Source of the DNA: Bacteroidales bacterium
GTDB lineage: Bacteria; Bacteroidota; Bacteroidia; Bacteroidales; UBA932
Assembly (NCBI GenBank): GCA_017395045.1
Contig: JAFPWG010000021.1
Coordinates: forward strand, 1-64,000
Length of the DNA: 64,000 nucleotides
Direction: 5' to 3'
The notes beneath the pieces were generated by a model. The model made no database searches and was not told the DNA's origin. It saw only the letters and a program-made list of their open reading frames with translations. The first letter of the stretch is position 1; the number at the start of each line of letters is the position of its first letter. Of the stretch, positions 17,356 through 26,141 are shown in pieces. The translations under genes and the position numbers were made by a program.

Positions 17356-18288
17356 TTATCCGCGATTGGGGTCCAGGGCCTGCAGGAAACGCTCCATCTG
17401 TTCGTCGGAATCGAACTTGATGGTGATGGAACCTTTCCCGTTGGCATTCCGGCGCAGGGAAATGTTCTCGCCGAAAATGCGTCCTACGTTCTCGAGGAGG
17501 CGGTAATACATCTCCGGAAGCTCCTGGGGCTCTTTTTCAGCGGCCGGGAGGGTTTCTCCTTTCTCCAGGGCCTTCACCTTCTCTTCCAGCTGGCGGACCG
17601 AAAGGCCGCCGCGGACGATCAGGTCGCACAGGCTTTCCTGCATCTTCGGGTCTTCGACACCCAGGAGGACTTTTGCGTGGCCCACGCTCACCAGGCCCAC
17701 TTTCAGGTCATGCTGGACCTTGGCGGGAAGCTTCAGGAGACGGAGCTGGTTCGCGACGGAAGCGCGCTTCTTGCCCACGCGGTCTGCCATCTGCTCCTGC
17801 GTGAGACGGCATTCCTCCATCAGCCGCTGGTAACTCATCGCGACTTCGATCGGGTCCAGGTTCTCGCGCTGGATGTTCTCCACGATGGCCATTTCCAGCA
17901 TGCCCTGGTCGTTCGCGTCGCGGATATAGGCGGGAATCATGTCCATGCCCGCGAGCGTGCAGGCACGGTAGCGGCGTTCACCGCTGATTATCTGATACTT
18001 GGCTCCACGCTTACGCACGGTTATGGGCTGGATGAGCCCGAAGGTGCGGATGGAATCTGCCAGTTCCTGCAGGGCTTCGGGGTCGAAGCTCATGCGCGGC
18101 TGGAAAGGGTTCGGCTCAATCATTTCCACGGGGATGCGGAGGACGTCCGAAGTGTCCTGCTTCTCGGTGGTTCCTACCACTTCCTTGTTGATGTAACCGA
18201 CCGGTTTGCGGAGTTCCCGGAGGTCGGGGGTGTCGTCGCCGAGGAGGGCGCCGAGGCCTTTGCCGAGGCCGTGTTGCACTTTTGCCAT
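17356..18288 (-). CDS. parB: Chromosome partitioning protein ParB
   Basis: This 310-residue DNA- and CTP-binding protein loads at parS and spreads to drive origin segregation. It begins with the conserved N-terminal GLGKGLGALLGDD. The ParB nuclease-fold domain includes PNPFQPR and the CTP-binding GERRYRAC. A helix-turn-helix follows (LTQEQMADRVGKKRASVANQL), then a Lys/Glu-rich linker and a C-terminal dimerisation domain. Its ATG directly abuts the parA stop. No matching palindromic parS site was found in the window. Confidence 0.97.
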   Translation of the reverse strand: MAKVQHGLGKGLGALLGDDTPDLRELRKPVGYINKEVVGTTEKQDTSDVLRIPVEMIEPNPFQPRMSFDPEALQELADSIRTFGLIQPITVRKRGAKYQIISGERRYRACTLAGMDMIPAYIRDANDQGMLEMAIVENIQRENLDPIEVAMSYQRLMEECRLTQEQMADRVGKKRASVANQLRLLKLPAKVQHDLKVGLVSVGHAKVLLGVEDPKMQESLCDLIVRGGLSVRQLEEKVKALEKGETLPAAEKEPQELPEMYYRLLENVGRIFGENISLRRNANGKGSITIKFDSDEQMERFLQALDPNRG

Positions 18289-19059
18289 CTAGTTTCCGTT
18301 CTTTTCCAGCACTTCCTCCGCGAGGCGCAGATAGTTGGAGGTGCCGTTGTTGGTGACGTCGTACAGGACGATCGGCTTGCCGTGGGAAGGGGCTTCGCTC
18401 AGCCGGATGGAGCGTTGGATGATGGTGTTGAACACCAGGTCCTTGAAATGTTCCCGGAGCTGCATCACCACCTGGCTGTGGATCTTCGTCCGTCCGTCGA
18501 ACATCGTGACCACGAAGCCCTCGATGGTGAGTTCGGGGTTGATGCCGTTCTGGACAAGGCGGATGGTCTGGAGGAGTTTCGCGAGGCCTTCCAGGGCGAA
18601 GAACTCCGGCTGGACCGGAATCATCACGGAGTCGGCGGCGGTCAGGCAGTTGACGGTGATGAAACCCAGGGAGGGGGAGCAGTCGATGATGATGAAGTCA
18701 TAGTCGTCCCGGATGGGGGCGAGGGCCTTCTTCAGGTAGGATTCCCGCTCCGGCCAGTTCTGCATCTCGATTTCCGCGCCCACCAGGTTGATGTGCGAGG
18801 GAATCATGTGCAGGTTCTGCAGTTCGGTCTGGATGAGGGCATCCTCCGCGGGGATGTCCCCCCGGATGACTTCGTAAACGGTACGCTTCCGGTCGTCTTC
18901 CGGAGAGAAGTTCAGGCCCGAGGTGGTGTTGGCCTGCGGGTCGGCGTCGATGATGAGCACCTTCTTCTCCAGGACGGCCAGCGAAGCCGCGAGGTTGATG
19001 GCCGTCGTGGTCTTGCCCACGCCGCCTTTCTGGTTCGCTATGGCGATGATTTTTCCCAT
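18289..19059 (-). CDS. parA: Chromosome partitioning ATPase ParA (Soj)
   Basis: This 256-residue ATPase works with ParB in chromosome segregation. It carries the deviant Walker A KGGVGKTTTAINLA at residues 10-24, the switch motif IIDADPQANTT, and Walker B YDFIIIDCSPSLG. It starts the parA-parB-DUF5683-mltD operon from a -7 element 18 nt upstream of the ATG. The length and the absence of an N-terminal DNA-binding domain mark it as the chromosomal Soj type rather than a plasmid ParA with HTH. Confidence 0.97.
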   Translation of the reverse strand: MGKIIAIANQKGGVGKTTTAINLAASLAVLEKKVLIIDADPQANTTSGLNFSPEDDRKRTVYEVIRGDIPAEDALIQTELQNLHMIPSHINLVGAEIEMQNWPERESYLKKALAPIRDDYDFIIIDCSPSLGFITVNCLTAADSVMIPVQPEFFALEGLAKLLQTIRLVQNGINPELTIEGFVVTMFDGRTKIHSQVVMQLREHFKDLVFNTIIQRSIRLSEAPSHGKPIVLYDVTNNGTSNYLRLAEEVLEKNGN

Positions 19060-19077
19060 TTCCGATGAAATAACTTA

Positions 19078-19085
19078 CAAATATA
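19078..19085 (-). promoter_or_regulatory. -7 promoter element for parA operon
   Basis: TATATTTG on the - strand matches TAnnTTTG and lies 18 nt before the parA ATG. Two direct copies of GTTCCAC lie just upstream (19114-19130); their role is unknown. Confidence 0.6.
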
Positions 19086-19133
19086 AGAAAGAATCCCTGC
19101 ATCCGCAAGGATTGTTCCACAAAGTTCCACGCT

Positions 19134-21233
19134 TTAGACGGGATCGACATCCACGGTCAGGTGGGCGGCGTATCTGCGCTCTTTTCCGAAAGCGGAAAGG
19201 GCTGTGGAGAGCGTTCGTTTCAAGGCGGTGAGGGCCTTGTTCCTGGGGAAAGTGACACGGATCTGGCGGATGGTTTCCCCGGCGATGCGGTCCACGTTGG
19301 GGGCGTAGGGACCCACGACGGCAGGAGGCGTGTCCGTGTCGGCGAACGCGGAGAGCAGGGTATTCCGAAGTTCCCTGGACAGGAAGTCCAGGCGTTTCTC
19401 GTTGCTATCCTTCAAGATGACATGCACTAGGCGAGTATAGGGGGGGTAACCGAATAACTTCCTCTCTGCGAGGAGGTTGTCGTCGGAGCCTCCTTCCAGG
19501 CGCGCATATACCGGATGCTCCGGCTCCCGGGTCTGGATGACCAGGCGGCCGGGCTGGCCCCGGCGCCCGCTCCGGCCCCGGAACTGCTCCAGCAGCTGGA
19601 ACGCCCGTTCGTCGGCGCGGAAATCCTGCTGGCCCACCAGGCTGTCGGCCTGGAGGACGGCCACGAGATCCAACCCGTCAAAGTCGAATCCCTTCGTAAT
19701 GATCTGGGTGCCGACGAGGATGTCGATCTCTCCCGCTGCGAATTCCCGGATAATACCGGCTTCACGGGTGTCGGGCGTGTCGCTGTCCAGACGTGCGATG
19801 CGGGCCTTCGGAAACAGGGCCTGCAGTTCTTCCTCCACTTTCTGCGTGCCCGCTCCCAGGGGTTGGAGAGAGCCGCCGCAGACGGGACAGACGCCCGTCC
19901 AGGGCTCCGTGTGACCACAGTAATGGCACACCAGGCGGTCCGGCTGCTTGTGCAGGCTCAGGGGTACGTGGCAGTGGGAACATTTGGGAATATGGCCGCA
20001 CTCAGTGCATTGCACGGAGGGGGCATAAGAACGGCGTGCTCGGAGGACGAGTACCTGACCGCCGGCGTCCAGGGAGGTCTGGATTTCAGCGATGAGCTTG
20101 CGGGACAGGCTGCCCACCATGCCGCGTTTCCGCCGCTCCGCCACTGTGTCGATGATGCGGATTTCAGCCTCTTCCCCAGCGTGGAAGCGTTCCTTCAGGT
20201 CAACCTTTACAAATCGGCCTGTATCAGCGTTGTACAAGGATTCTAAAGAAGGCGTTGCACTGCCCAGGAGGATGGATGCGCCCTGGATGAGCGCCAGCAT
20301 GATGGCGGTATCGCGCCCATGGTAACGGGGCGCGGGAGCATCCTGTTTATAGGAGGTATCGTGCTCTTCATCCACGATCACGAGTCCCAGCCCGTGGTGG
20401 GGCAGGAAAAGGGCGGACCGGGTGCCGAGCACCATATAGCGGTCGTTTTCACGCACATGCGTCGCGACCTGGCGGCGGCGGGTGGCGGATTCCCCGGAAT
20501 GGAACACCTGCACATCGGGAATGAATGCGGCGATCCGGTCTTCCAACTGGCGGGAAAGTGCGATTTCCGGGACGAGATACAGGACGCTCTTTCCCCGGGC
20601 CAATGCCTCCCGGGCGAACTGGAGATAGATTTCCGTCTTTCCGGAGCCGGTGACCCCGTGCAGCAAGGCGGTTTTCCCTGCTGCAAAGGCCTTCCGGATG
20701 GAATCTGCGGCCTTTTGCTGGGCGGGGGAGAGGGTGATGGTACCGGCGGTACCGGCGGCAGGCCGGCCTTGCAGCCGCGCCTGAACGGCCTCGATTTCCG
20801 CCTGATACCTCTCCCGCGTCTCCTCTTTCCGGGCCTTTCCCAGTTTTTCCTTCAGGCGTTCCAGGCGGGTCTCCAGCCGCTCCCGGCCACGGGCTTCCAC
20901 CTCCTCCTGTCCGATTTTCAGGGCGGGGTAGGCGGCCTTATAGACTTCGCCCACGGAACACAGGTAGTATTCGCTTACTGCCTTCCAGAGGCGGATCTCC
21001 TCCGGACGTACTTCGGGCAGTCCTTCAGCGATGCCCAGGACGGGCAGGATCCGGCTTTCGTCCACTTCCGGCGTCACATCCACCGCGCTTACCGCACCTA
21101 CATATTCCTGCCCGGCGAAACGCACGCGGACCCGGCTTCCGACCTTTGCCCGGATGCCTTCCGGAAGGGCATAGCAAGGCTCCCACTCCAACCGGAGCGG
21201 GAGGATCACCTGTATGAAGGCCTTCCCCGGCAT
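19134..21233 (-). CDS. priA: Primosomal protein N' (PriA helicase)
   Basis: This 699-residue enzyme restarts stalled replication forks by loading DnaB. It has an N-terminal 3'BD and winged-helix region (1-170), Walker A GVTGSGKTEIY near residue 200, and the DEEH box in VIVDEEHDTSYKQ. The zinc-binding Cys cluster is seen in pairs from CTECGHIPKCSHC through CHYCGH to CPVCGG, and helicase motifs V/VI (GTQIITKGFDF, EQFRGRSGRRGQPG) are present. The frame continues upstream for 400 codons antisense to gltS, but that part is not protein-like. MPGKAFIQVILP at 21233 is the family-like start, and a near-consensus -7 box (TTACTTTG) lies just upstream. Confidence 0.96.
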   Translation of the reverse strand: MPGKAFIQVILPLRLEWEPCYALPEGIRAKVGSRVRVRFAGQEYVGAVSAVDVTPEVDESRILPVLGIAEGLPEVRPEEIRLWKAVSEYYLCSVGEVYKAAYPALKIGQEEVEARGRERLETRLERLKEKLGKARKEETRERYQAEIEAVQARLQGRPAAGTAGTITLSPAQQKAADSIRKAFAAGKTALLHGVTGSGKTEIYLQFAREALARGKSVLYLVPEIALSRQLEDRIAAFIPDVQVFHSGESATRRRQVATHVRENDRYMVLGTRSALFLPHHGLGLVIVDEEHDTSYKQDAPAPRYHGRDTAIMLALIQGASILLGSATPSLESLYNADTGRFVKVDLKERFHAGEEAEIRIIDTVAERRKRGMVGSLSRKLIAEIQTSLDAGGQVLVLRARRSYAPSVQCTECGHIPKCSHCHVPLSLHKQPDRLVCHYCGHTEPWTGVCPVCGGSLQPLGAGTQKVEEELQALFPKARIARLDSDTPDTREAGIIREFAAGEIDILVGTQIITKGFDFDGLDLVAVLQADSLVGQQDFRADERAFQLLEQFRGRSGRRGQPGRLVIQTREPEHPVYARLEGGSDDNLLAERKLFGYPPYTRLVHVILKDSNEKRLDFLSRELRNTLLSAFADTDTPPAVVGPYAPNVDRIAGETIRQIRVTFPRNKALTALKRTLSTALSAFGKERRYAAHLTVDVDPV

Positions 21234-21260
21234 AGGATTTACAAAGTAACGAATTTTTAT

Positions 21261-21268
21261 TAAATTTG
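21261..21268 (+). promoter_or_regulatory. -7 promoter element for gltS-Nudix
   Basis: TAAATTTG matches TAnnTTTG and lies 43 nt before the gltS ATG at 21312. It is divergent from the priA start region. Confidence 0.5.
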
Positions 21269-21311
21269 TCCATCGGCCGAAACCGAATCCAATGAAAAAG
21301 TACGTCTGTAG

Positions 21312-22541
21312 ATGGAGCATCCGCTGGAGTTGGATATGTACATGACGGCGGGAGTGGGGATCGTAGCCCTGTTCCTGGGGATGCTGTTCACCCGCACGGT
21401 ACCGCTGCTCAAGCGGCTGTGCATTCCCGTCCCCGTTTCCGGCGGACTGGCGGTCTCCCTGGTCACCCTGGCCTGTCACGGCCTTCTCGGCGTGGATTTC
21501 AGCTTTGACGGAACCCTGAAGGATCTGTGCATGATGCTGTTCTTCACGGCGGTGGGCTTCCAGTCCAATCTCCGGGTGCTCCGGCAGGGCGGCAAGCCGC
21601 TGCTGGTGATGGTGGGCCTGGTTGCCCTTCTGATCGTTGCGCAGAACCTGCTTTCCCTGGGCATTGCCCGGTGGATGGGCGTGGACCCGCTGGTGGGCAT
21701 GGCCACGGGGTCCATCCCGATGAGCGGGGGACACGGCACCTCCGGCGGATTCGCTCCGGTTCTGGAGCAGATGGGCCTTTCCGGTGCCTCCTCCCTGACG
21801 ATGGCGGCCGCGACCTTCGGACTCGTGGCCGGATCGCTGATCGGCGGCCCCCTGGGCGGCTTTCTGATCCGGAAAAGGCATCTTGCGGAAGAAGGAATCT
21901 CGGACGATACGGTACGGAGCATCGAAGCCGGGGAAGCCGCCGAACAGAAGCGGAAAAAGAGTCCCGTTTCGGCCGAGAAATCTTTTCGGCGCTATATGCA
22001 GGCTGCCTGCCAGCTCTTTCTGGCGATGGCCGTCGGCATGGGCATCAGCCGCCTGCTGGCCTTGACCGGCATTACGTTTCCGACCTACTTCGGGGCGCTG
22101 GTCGCCGCGGCCCTCATCCGCAATGTCTTCGGGCCTTCCGAGGGAGGCGGAGCGCTGTGCGTGGACGAGATCGTGGGCATCGGGGACATCTGCCTGTCCC
22201 TGTTCCTCGGAATGGCGATGGCGACGTTGAAACTGTGGGAACTCTCCGGGCTGATGCTGCCGCTGCTGGTCATCCTGCTGTCGCAGGCGGTGTTCATCGT
22301 CCTGTATGCCGCCTTCGTGGCATACCCGGCGCTGGGGAAGGATTACGATGCCGCGGTGCTTGTGAGCGGCCTGTGCGGATTCGGCCTGGGAGCCACGCCC
22401 AATGCCATGGCCAACATGTCGGCCGTATGCTTCAAGTACCATTACAGCGTGAAGCCCTTCATCATCGTCCCCATCATCGGGGCGATGTTCGTGGATATCA
22501 TCAATACCGGCGTCATCACGCTGTTCCTGAATTTGTTATGA
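21312..22541 (+). CDS. gltS: Sodium/glutamate symporter GltS (ESS family)
   Basis: This 409-residue inner-membrane protein has about 10-12 hydrophobic helices in two inverted halves. The first-half re-entrant loop signature GSIPMSGGHGTSGGF near residues 136-150 is the hallmark of ESS glutamate/Na+ symporters. The second half has the matching CGFGLGATPNAMANM loop near 355-370. A charged cytoplasmic segment (EAGEAAEQKRKKSPV) separates the halves. Its stop overlaps the start of the Nudix gene (ATGA), so the two are coupled. Glutamate uptake is the family role; specificity here is inferred. Confidence 0.96.
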   Translation: MEHPLELDMYMTAGVGIVALFLGMLFTRTVPLLKRLCIPVPVSGGLAVSLVTLACHGLLGVDFSFDGTLKDLCMMLFFTAVGFQSNLRVLRQGGKPLLVMVGLVALLIVAQNLLSLGIARWMGVDPLVGMATGSIPMSGGHGTSGGFAPVLEQMGLSGASSLTMAAATFGLVAGSLIGGPLGGFLIRKRHLAEEGISDDTVRSIEAGEAAEQKRKKSPVSAEKSFRRYMQAACQLFLAMAVGMGISRLLALTGITFPTYFGALVAAALIRNVFGPSEGGGALCVDEIVGIGDICLSLFLGMAMATLKLWELSGLMLPLLVILLSQAVFIVLYAAFVAYPALGKDYDAAVLVSGLCGFGLGATPNAMANMSAVCFKYHYSVKPFIIVPIIGAMFVDIINTGVITLFLNLL

Positions 22542-22972
22542 CGATGAAAAGAATCGAGGTCGTAGCCGCCGTCATCCGGAATGGGGACCGTATCTTCGCC
22601 ACGGAGCGGGGGTACGGCGACTGGAAGGACTGGTGGGAATTCCCGGGCGGGAAGATGGAGGCGGGGGAGACGCCGGAAGATGCCCTTGTCCGTGAGATCC
22701 GGGAAGAACTGTCGGCGGAAATCACCGTCGACAAGTTCCTGCATACCGTGGAGTGGGATTATCCGGCCTTCCACCTGACGCTGCACTGCTTCCTGTGCTC
22801 GCTGCGGTCGGAAGCGCTGCACCTGAACGAGCACGAGGCGGCACGCTGGCTGGCCATGGACGAACTGGAGTCCGTCCAGTGGCTGCCGGCCGACTATGAC
22901 CTTCTTCCGATTATCCGGAGGGAAATCCTACAGGCTGGCGGTCAGGATGGCCGCGATATCCTTCTCAAATAG
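22538..22972 (+). CDS. Nudix (MutT-like) NTP pyrophosphohydrolase
   Basis: This 144-residue protein contains a complete Nudix box, G-x5-E-x7-REIREEL, in GGKMEAGETPEDALVREI. The N-terminal strand pattern IEVVAAVIRNGDRIFATERG is typical of MutT/NudG enzymes that remove oxidised nucleotides such as 8-oxo-dGTP. It starts at 22538, overlapping the gltS stop by 4 nt; MKRIEVV two codons later is an alternative start. The last 45 bp overlap the 3' end of the convergent alcohol dehydrogenase gene, so both stop codons lie inside the opposite gene. Confidence 0.93.
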   Translation: MTMKRIEVVAAVIRNGDRIFATERGYGDWKDWWEFPGGKMEAGETPEDALVREIREELSAEITVDKFLHTVEWDYPAFHLTLHCFLCSLRSEALHLNEHEAARWLAMDELESVQWLPADYDLLPIIRREILQAGGQDGRDILLK

Positions 22973-24091
22973 CGGAACCCAAGCCTCTTCCAGGCCTTCG
23001 GTTTCGGCGATGTGGCGGGCCATTTCGCCGATGCGGCTGTCGTCGATCCCGACCTCGCGGAGGGTCATCGGAATACCCATGGAGGCGAAGAATGCGGCGG
23101 TGGCGTCGATCGCCTCGCGGGCGATTTCCCACTTGTCCAGCGACGCATCGATTCCGAACACGTTCACACCATATTTTACGAACCGGTCCAGCGTCTTTTC
23201 GCTCAGGATATACCGCATCCAGTGCGGGGTGATGATGGCGAGGCCCACACCGTGAGTGATGTCGTAGTAACCGCTGAGAGCGTGCTCGATGCCGTGGCAA
23301 GGCCAGCCGGAACGGCTGTTTCCCTGGGCGACGATGCCGTTGCAGGCCAGGGTGCAGCAGAACATCATCTCGGCCCGGGCGGTGTAGTCTTCGGGATTCT
23401 CCAAGCACTTGGGACCGTTGACCATCAGGCTCTTGAGGATGGATTCGCAGAAGCCGTCGTTCATCAGGGTGGTCTCGCCGGTGAAATACTGTTCCATGAT
23501 GTGGTTCATCGCATCGGCACAGCCGGCGGCGGTCTGCCACTTGGATACCGTAAAGGTATAGGTGGGATCCAGGAAGGAGCAGACGGGGTACAGGAGCTTG
23601 TGGCCGTAGCCGATTTTGTCGTTCGTGTCGGTGCGGGAGATGACCCCATAGGTGTCGTATTCGCTGCCGGTGGCGGCGAGTGTGAGGATGTCCACCATCG
23701 GGAGGGCCTTAACCGTCTGGACCTTGCCGGTGATCAGGTCCCAGGGGTCGCCGTCGTAACAGGCACCTGCGGCTATGGCCTTGGAGCAGTCCAGTACGCT
23801 GCCGCCCCCCACGGCCAGGATCACTTCCACCCCGTTCTCCTTGCAGAGGCGTACACCATCCAGCACGCTGGGGTCGTACTTCGGATTGGGCTGGATGCCG
23901 GACAGTTCCACAATCTCGAAGTCCTTGAGCAGTTCCTTCACCTTCTGGTACAGGCCCATCTTCTTGATGCTGCCTCCGCCATAGGTGAGCAGGACTTTCC
24001 TGCCGAGAGGTGCCAGTACTTCCGGGAGTTTCGATACGACTCCTTTCCCGAAGAGGAGTCTGGTAGGGGTGCAATAATCAAAGTTCTGCAT
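22928..24091 (-). CDS. Iron-containing alcohol dehydrogenase (YqhD/BDH-like)
   Basis: This 387-residue enzyme reduces aldehydes or oxidises alcohols with NAD(P)H. The N-terminal nucleotide domain contains VGGGSVLDCSKAIA near residue 97. The metal site has Asp and His in CADAMNHIMEQ, then His in GIEHALSG and ITHGVG, giving the usual D-H-H-H set. The sequence resembles the YqhD/butanol dehydrogenase subgroup (N-terminal FDYCTPTRLLFGKG). It starts 9 nt after the AlkZ-like stop, so they may be co-transcribed. Its 3' end overlaps the Nudix gene by 45 bp. The physiological substrate cannot be told. Confidence 0.95.
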   Translation of the reverse strand: MQNFDYCTPTRLLFGKGVVSKLPEVLAPLGRKVLLTYGGGSIKKMGLYQKVKELLKDFEIVELSGIQPNPKYDPSVLDGVRLCKENGVEVILAVGGGSVLDCSKAIAAGACYDGDPWDLITGKVQTVKALPMVDILTLAATGSEYDTYGVISRTDTNDKIGYGHKLLYPVCSFLDPTYTFTVSKWQTAAGCADAMNHIMEQYFTGETTLMNDGFCESILKSLMVNGPKCLENPEDYTARAEMMFCCTLACNGIVAQGNSRSGWPCHGIEHALSGYYDITHGVGLAIITPHWMRYILSEKTLDRFVKYGVNVFGIDASLDKWEIAREAIDATAAFFASMGIPMTLREVGIDDSRIGEMARHIAETEGLEEAWVPLFEKDIAAILTASL

Positions 24092-24100
24092 ATGATTTAT

Positions 24101-25144
24101 TTATTTGTTGATGAATCTGTTAAACCTGGCCGTTTCCTCCCGGAGCCCTTCTTCGTCGAGGGAAGCGTCCGGACGGAAGATTTCCACGGCCACCCGGCCT
24201 GAAGAGTAATTCCAGTTGCCCACCACTTCGCCGTCCTGGAGGACCACAGGCCAGAAGATGCCACTGTTGTTGTGGGCTCGGTGGCTGTGGTCGGGGTGGA
24301 GGGAAACGTGCCGGCTTTTGTAGCCGATGAGGTATTCATCGTACGGAGGGAGCAGATGTACGCGGCCGCTGCGGAATCCGCGGGTGCGGCAATCCCGGTG
24401 AAGGAACAGGTCGATGCCTTTCCACCGTTCCCGGACCAGTTCCGGGCCGAGGGAAGCCATGCCCTGCCGGCAATCGTTGATTCCGAGGCCGCTCCACCAG
24501 GCGAAGTCTTCCAGGGTGGCGGGGCCGTGGCTGCGGAAATACTTCCGGGCCAGCAGTGCAAGGGCTTCTTCCCGCGGAAGATGCCGTGTATGGGGAAGCT
24601 TGTCTGAAACCAGCGCGTAGCTGGCCTTGAGCGGGAAAAGGTCCCCGCTGCAGAGTAGCCCCGCGTATTCCGCGAGTCGGATATGGTAGGAGAGCCGCTG
24701 GTCGGTCATCGTGATGCTCCGGTCGGCCACGGCGTGAGCGAGGTCGACCTTAAGGGCGGTCCGGTTTCCTGAGAGCGTGTCGGTGAAGATCTGCCGGATG
24801 GTTTCCTGCTCTTTCAGGGGGATACTGACCTGGTTGGTCTTCATCCAGCTGTTGAGGCCCCGCATGGCCGGTTCCCGGCACAGTTCCAGCATCCAGCCCA
24901 GGTCCTCGCCGGCCACCAGCTGCCAGGTCGTACGGAACAGGTGGGTACGGATGATCCTCCCTTCGTTGAAGTCCTTTTCGAACGCCCTGGCCGACGGCTT
25001 CCGGGTGCGCATCGCAACGGCCCAGCGCATCATCCTGTAGTCCTGCGCCTGCATCGCCCCCATCCACTCCACCACGTCGGAGGGCGAAGTGAACGGCGGG
25101 CAAATCAACTGCTGCCCGAGGAGTCTGGTGGAAACGGGATTCAT
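24101..25144 (-). CDS. AlkZ-like winged-helix DNA glycosylase (HTH_42 family)
   Basis: This 347-residue protein belongs to the winged-helix glycosylase family (AlkZ/YcaQ). The catalytic QxQ motif is Gln32-Ala-Gln34 in AMQAQDYRMM, as in AlkZ proteins that unhook interstrand crosslinks; YcaQ/AlkX enzymes have QxD. RTTWQLV near residue 70 is the family RxTWHLV block with Gln in place of His. The C-terminal domain has FWPVVLQDGEVVGNW. The ATG at 25144 is only 6 nt downstream of a -7 element, so the mRNA may be leaderless. Repair of alkylated or crosslinked DNA is inferred from the family. Confidence 0.9.
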   Translation of the reverse strand: MNPVSTRLLGQQLICPPFTSPSDVVEWMGAMQAQDYRMMRWAVAMRTRKPSARAFEKDFNEGRIIRTHLFRTTWQLVAGEDLGWMLELCREPAMRGLNSWMKTNQVSIPLKEQETIRQIFTDTLSGNRTALKVDLAHAVADRSITMTDQRLSYHIRLAEYAGLLCSGDLFPLKASYALVSDKLPHTRHLPREEALALLARKYFRSHGPATLEDFAWWSGLGINDCRQGMASLGPELVRERWKGIDLFLHRDCRTRGFRSGRVHLLPPYDEYLIGYKSRHVSLHPDHSHRAHNNSGIFWPVVLQDGEVVGNWNYSSGRVAVEIFRPDASLDEEGLREETARFNRFINK

Positions 25145-25150
25145 GTTTCA

Positions 25151-25158
25151 CAAATATA
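25151..25158 (-). promoter_or_regulatory. -7 promoter element (TATATTTG), 6 nt before the start codon
   Basis: TATATTTG on the - strand matches TAnnTTTG. Only TGAAAC separates it from the ATG of the AlkZ-like gene, which implies a leaderless transcript. Confidence 0.6.
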
Positions 25159-25266
25159 ACCATTTACGGATATAATTCCATATGAAATGGAGTGAAATGG
25201 TTTGTTACCGAAGGTATTTGATATTATTAAGCGATTTTATTAATTTTATCGGTCAAATCGATAGCG

Positions 25267-26127
25267 ATGAAAAGATCCATTTTCTTTCTGTGCCTGGCGA
25301 TGCTTCTCCCGGCACTGTCCGCCCGGGCGGGTAAAGTGGTCACGGACAGCCTTCAGAGCAGGATTCTGAGCGCCCCGGTTAAGTTTAACGTCTATCTCCC
25401 CGACAGCTTCGGAAAGTCTGACAAGCAGTATCCGGTCGTGTATCTCCTTCATGGACTCAGCGACGATTATGAGTCGTGGGCGACGAAGGGGAATATGCAG
25501 ATTGTCGTGGACGAGCTCATTGGAACGGGGGAGGCCTGCGAGATGGTTATCGTGATGCCCAATGCGGGAGGCCCCGATATCCATCATACCTGGAACGGCT
25601 ACTTCAATATGCCGGGCTGGAGCTATGAGGATTTCTTCTTCCAGGAGTTCCTTCCGGCTGTGGAGGCCAAGTACCGCATCGTCGGGGACAAGGGCCATCG
25701 GGCCGTCATGGGCCTGTCCATGGGCGGCGGAGGCAGTACGGTGTACGCTCAGCGCCATCCGGACCTGTTTTCCAGTTGCTATGCGATGAGCGCCTGGCTG
25801 GATAATGGCCGGGACGAGGTCTGGCCCCTGGATTCGCCGAAGGACTGCCTGTATTACGTTGCCAAGTCGGTCCGGGACCATTCAGCCCTGGACTTCGTGG
25901 ACAAGGCCGACGACGAGACGCTGGCACGCCTCCGCACCGTCGCCTGGTTCATCGACTGCGGCGATGACGACTTCCTGCTGGACCTGAGCGTTGCCTTCCA
26001 CCAGAAAATGCGCGACCACGGAGTCAAAAGTGAACTGCGCGTCCGCAACGGTGTCCACAATTGGGAATACTGGCATCTGGCTTTGCGCATGTCTCTTCCT
26101 TTTGCTACCCGTAACTTCCTGAAATAG
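25267..26127 (+). CDS. Carbohydrate esterase family 1 / esterase D-like enzyme
   Basis: This 286-residue exported alpha/beta hydrolase has a signal peptide (cleavage after SARA near residue 21). The nucleophile is Ser151 in GLSMGG, the acid is probably an Asp near 233 in IDCGDDDF, and the base is His264 in NGVHNWEYW. VVYLLHGL supplies the oxyanion region. Family CE1 contains feruloyl and acetyl-xylan esterases, and the S-formylglutathione hydrolases are close relatives. Export and position ahead of a CE7-like esterase and SusC/SusD favour a polysaccharide side-chain esterase. The next gene follows after 14 nt. No clear TAnnTTTG promoter was found in the 120-bp gap upstream. Confidence 0.9.
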   Translation: MKRSIFFLCLAMLLPALSARAGKVVTDSLQSRILSAPVKFNVYLPDSFGKSDKQYPVVYLLHGLSDDYESWATKGNMQIVVDELIGTGEACEMVIVMPNAGGPDIHHTWNGYFNMPGWSYEDFFFQEFLPAVEAKYRIVGDKGHRAVMGLSMGGGGSTVYAQRHPDLFSSCYAMSAWLDNGRDEVWPLDSPKDCLYYVAKSVRDHSALDFVDKADDETLARLRTVAWFIDCGDDDFLLDLSVAFHQKMRDHGVKSELRVRNGVHNWEYWHLALRMSLPFATRNFLK

Positions 26128-26141
26128 CCAATAAACTAACT

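Noticed and set aside
19114-19130. Two GTTCCAC copies near parA as a possible parS site
   Set aside because: parS sites are inverted repeats; these are direct repeats 10 bp apart and do not form a palindrome.
21292-21345. 17-codon frame (MKKYVCRWSIRWSWICT) in the gltS leader
   Set aside because: It begins downstream of the -7 box, but it has no codon run suggesting attenuation and overlaps gltS in another frame; probably chance.
21234-22442. 400-codon upstream extension of priA
   Set aside because: It runs antisense to gltS and is not protein-like. The family start MPGKAFIQVILP at 21233 is preferred, and a near-consensus -7 box lies just upstream of it.
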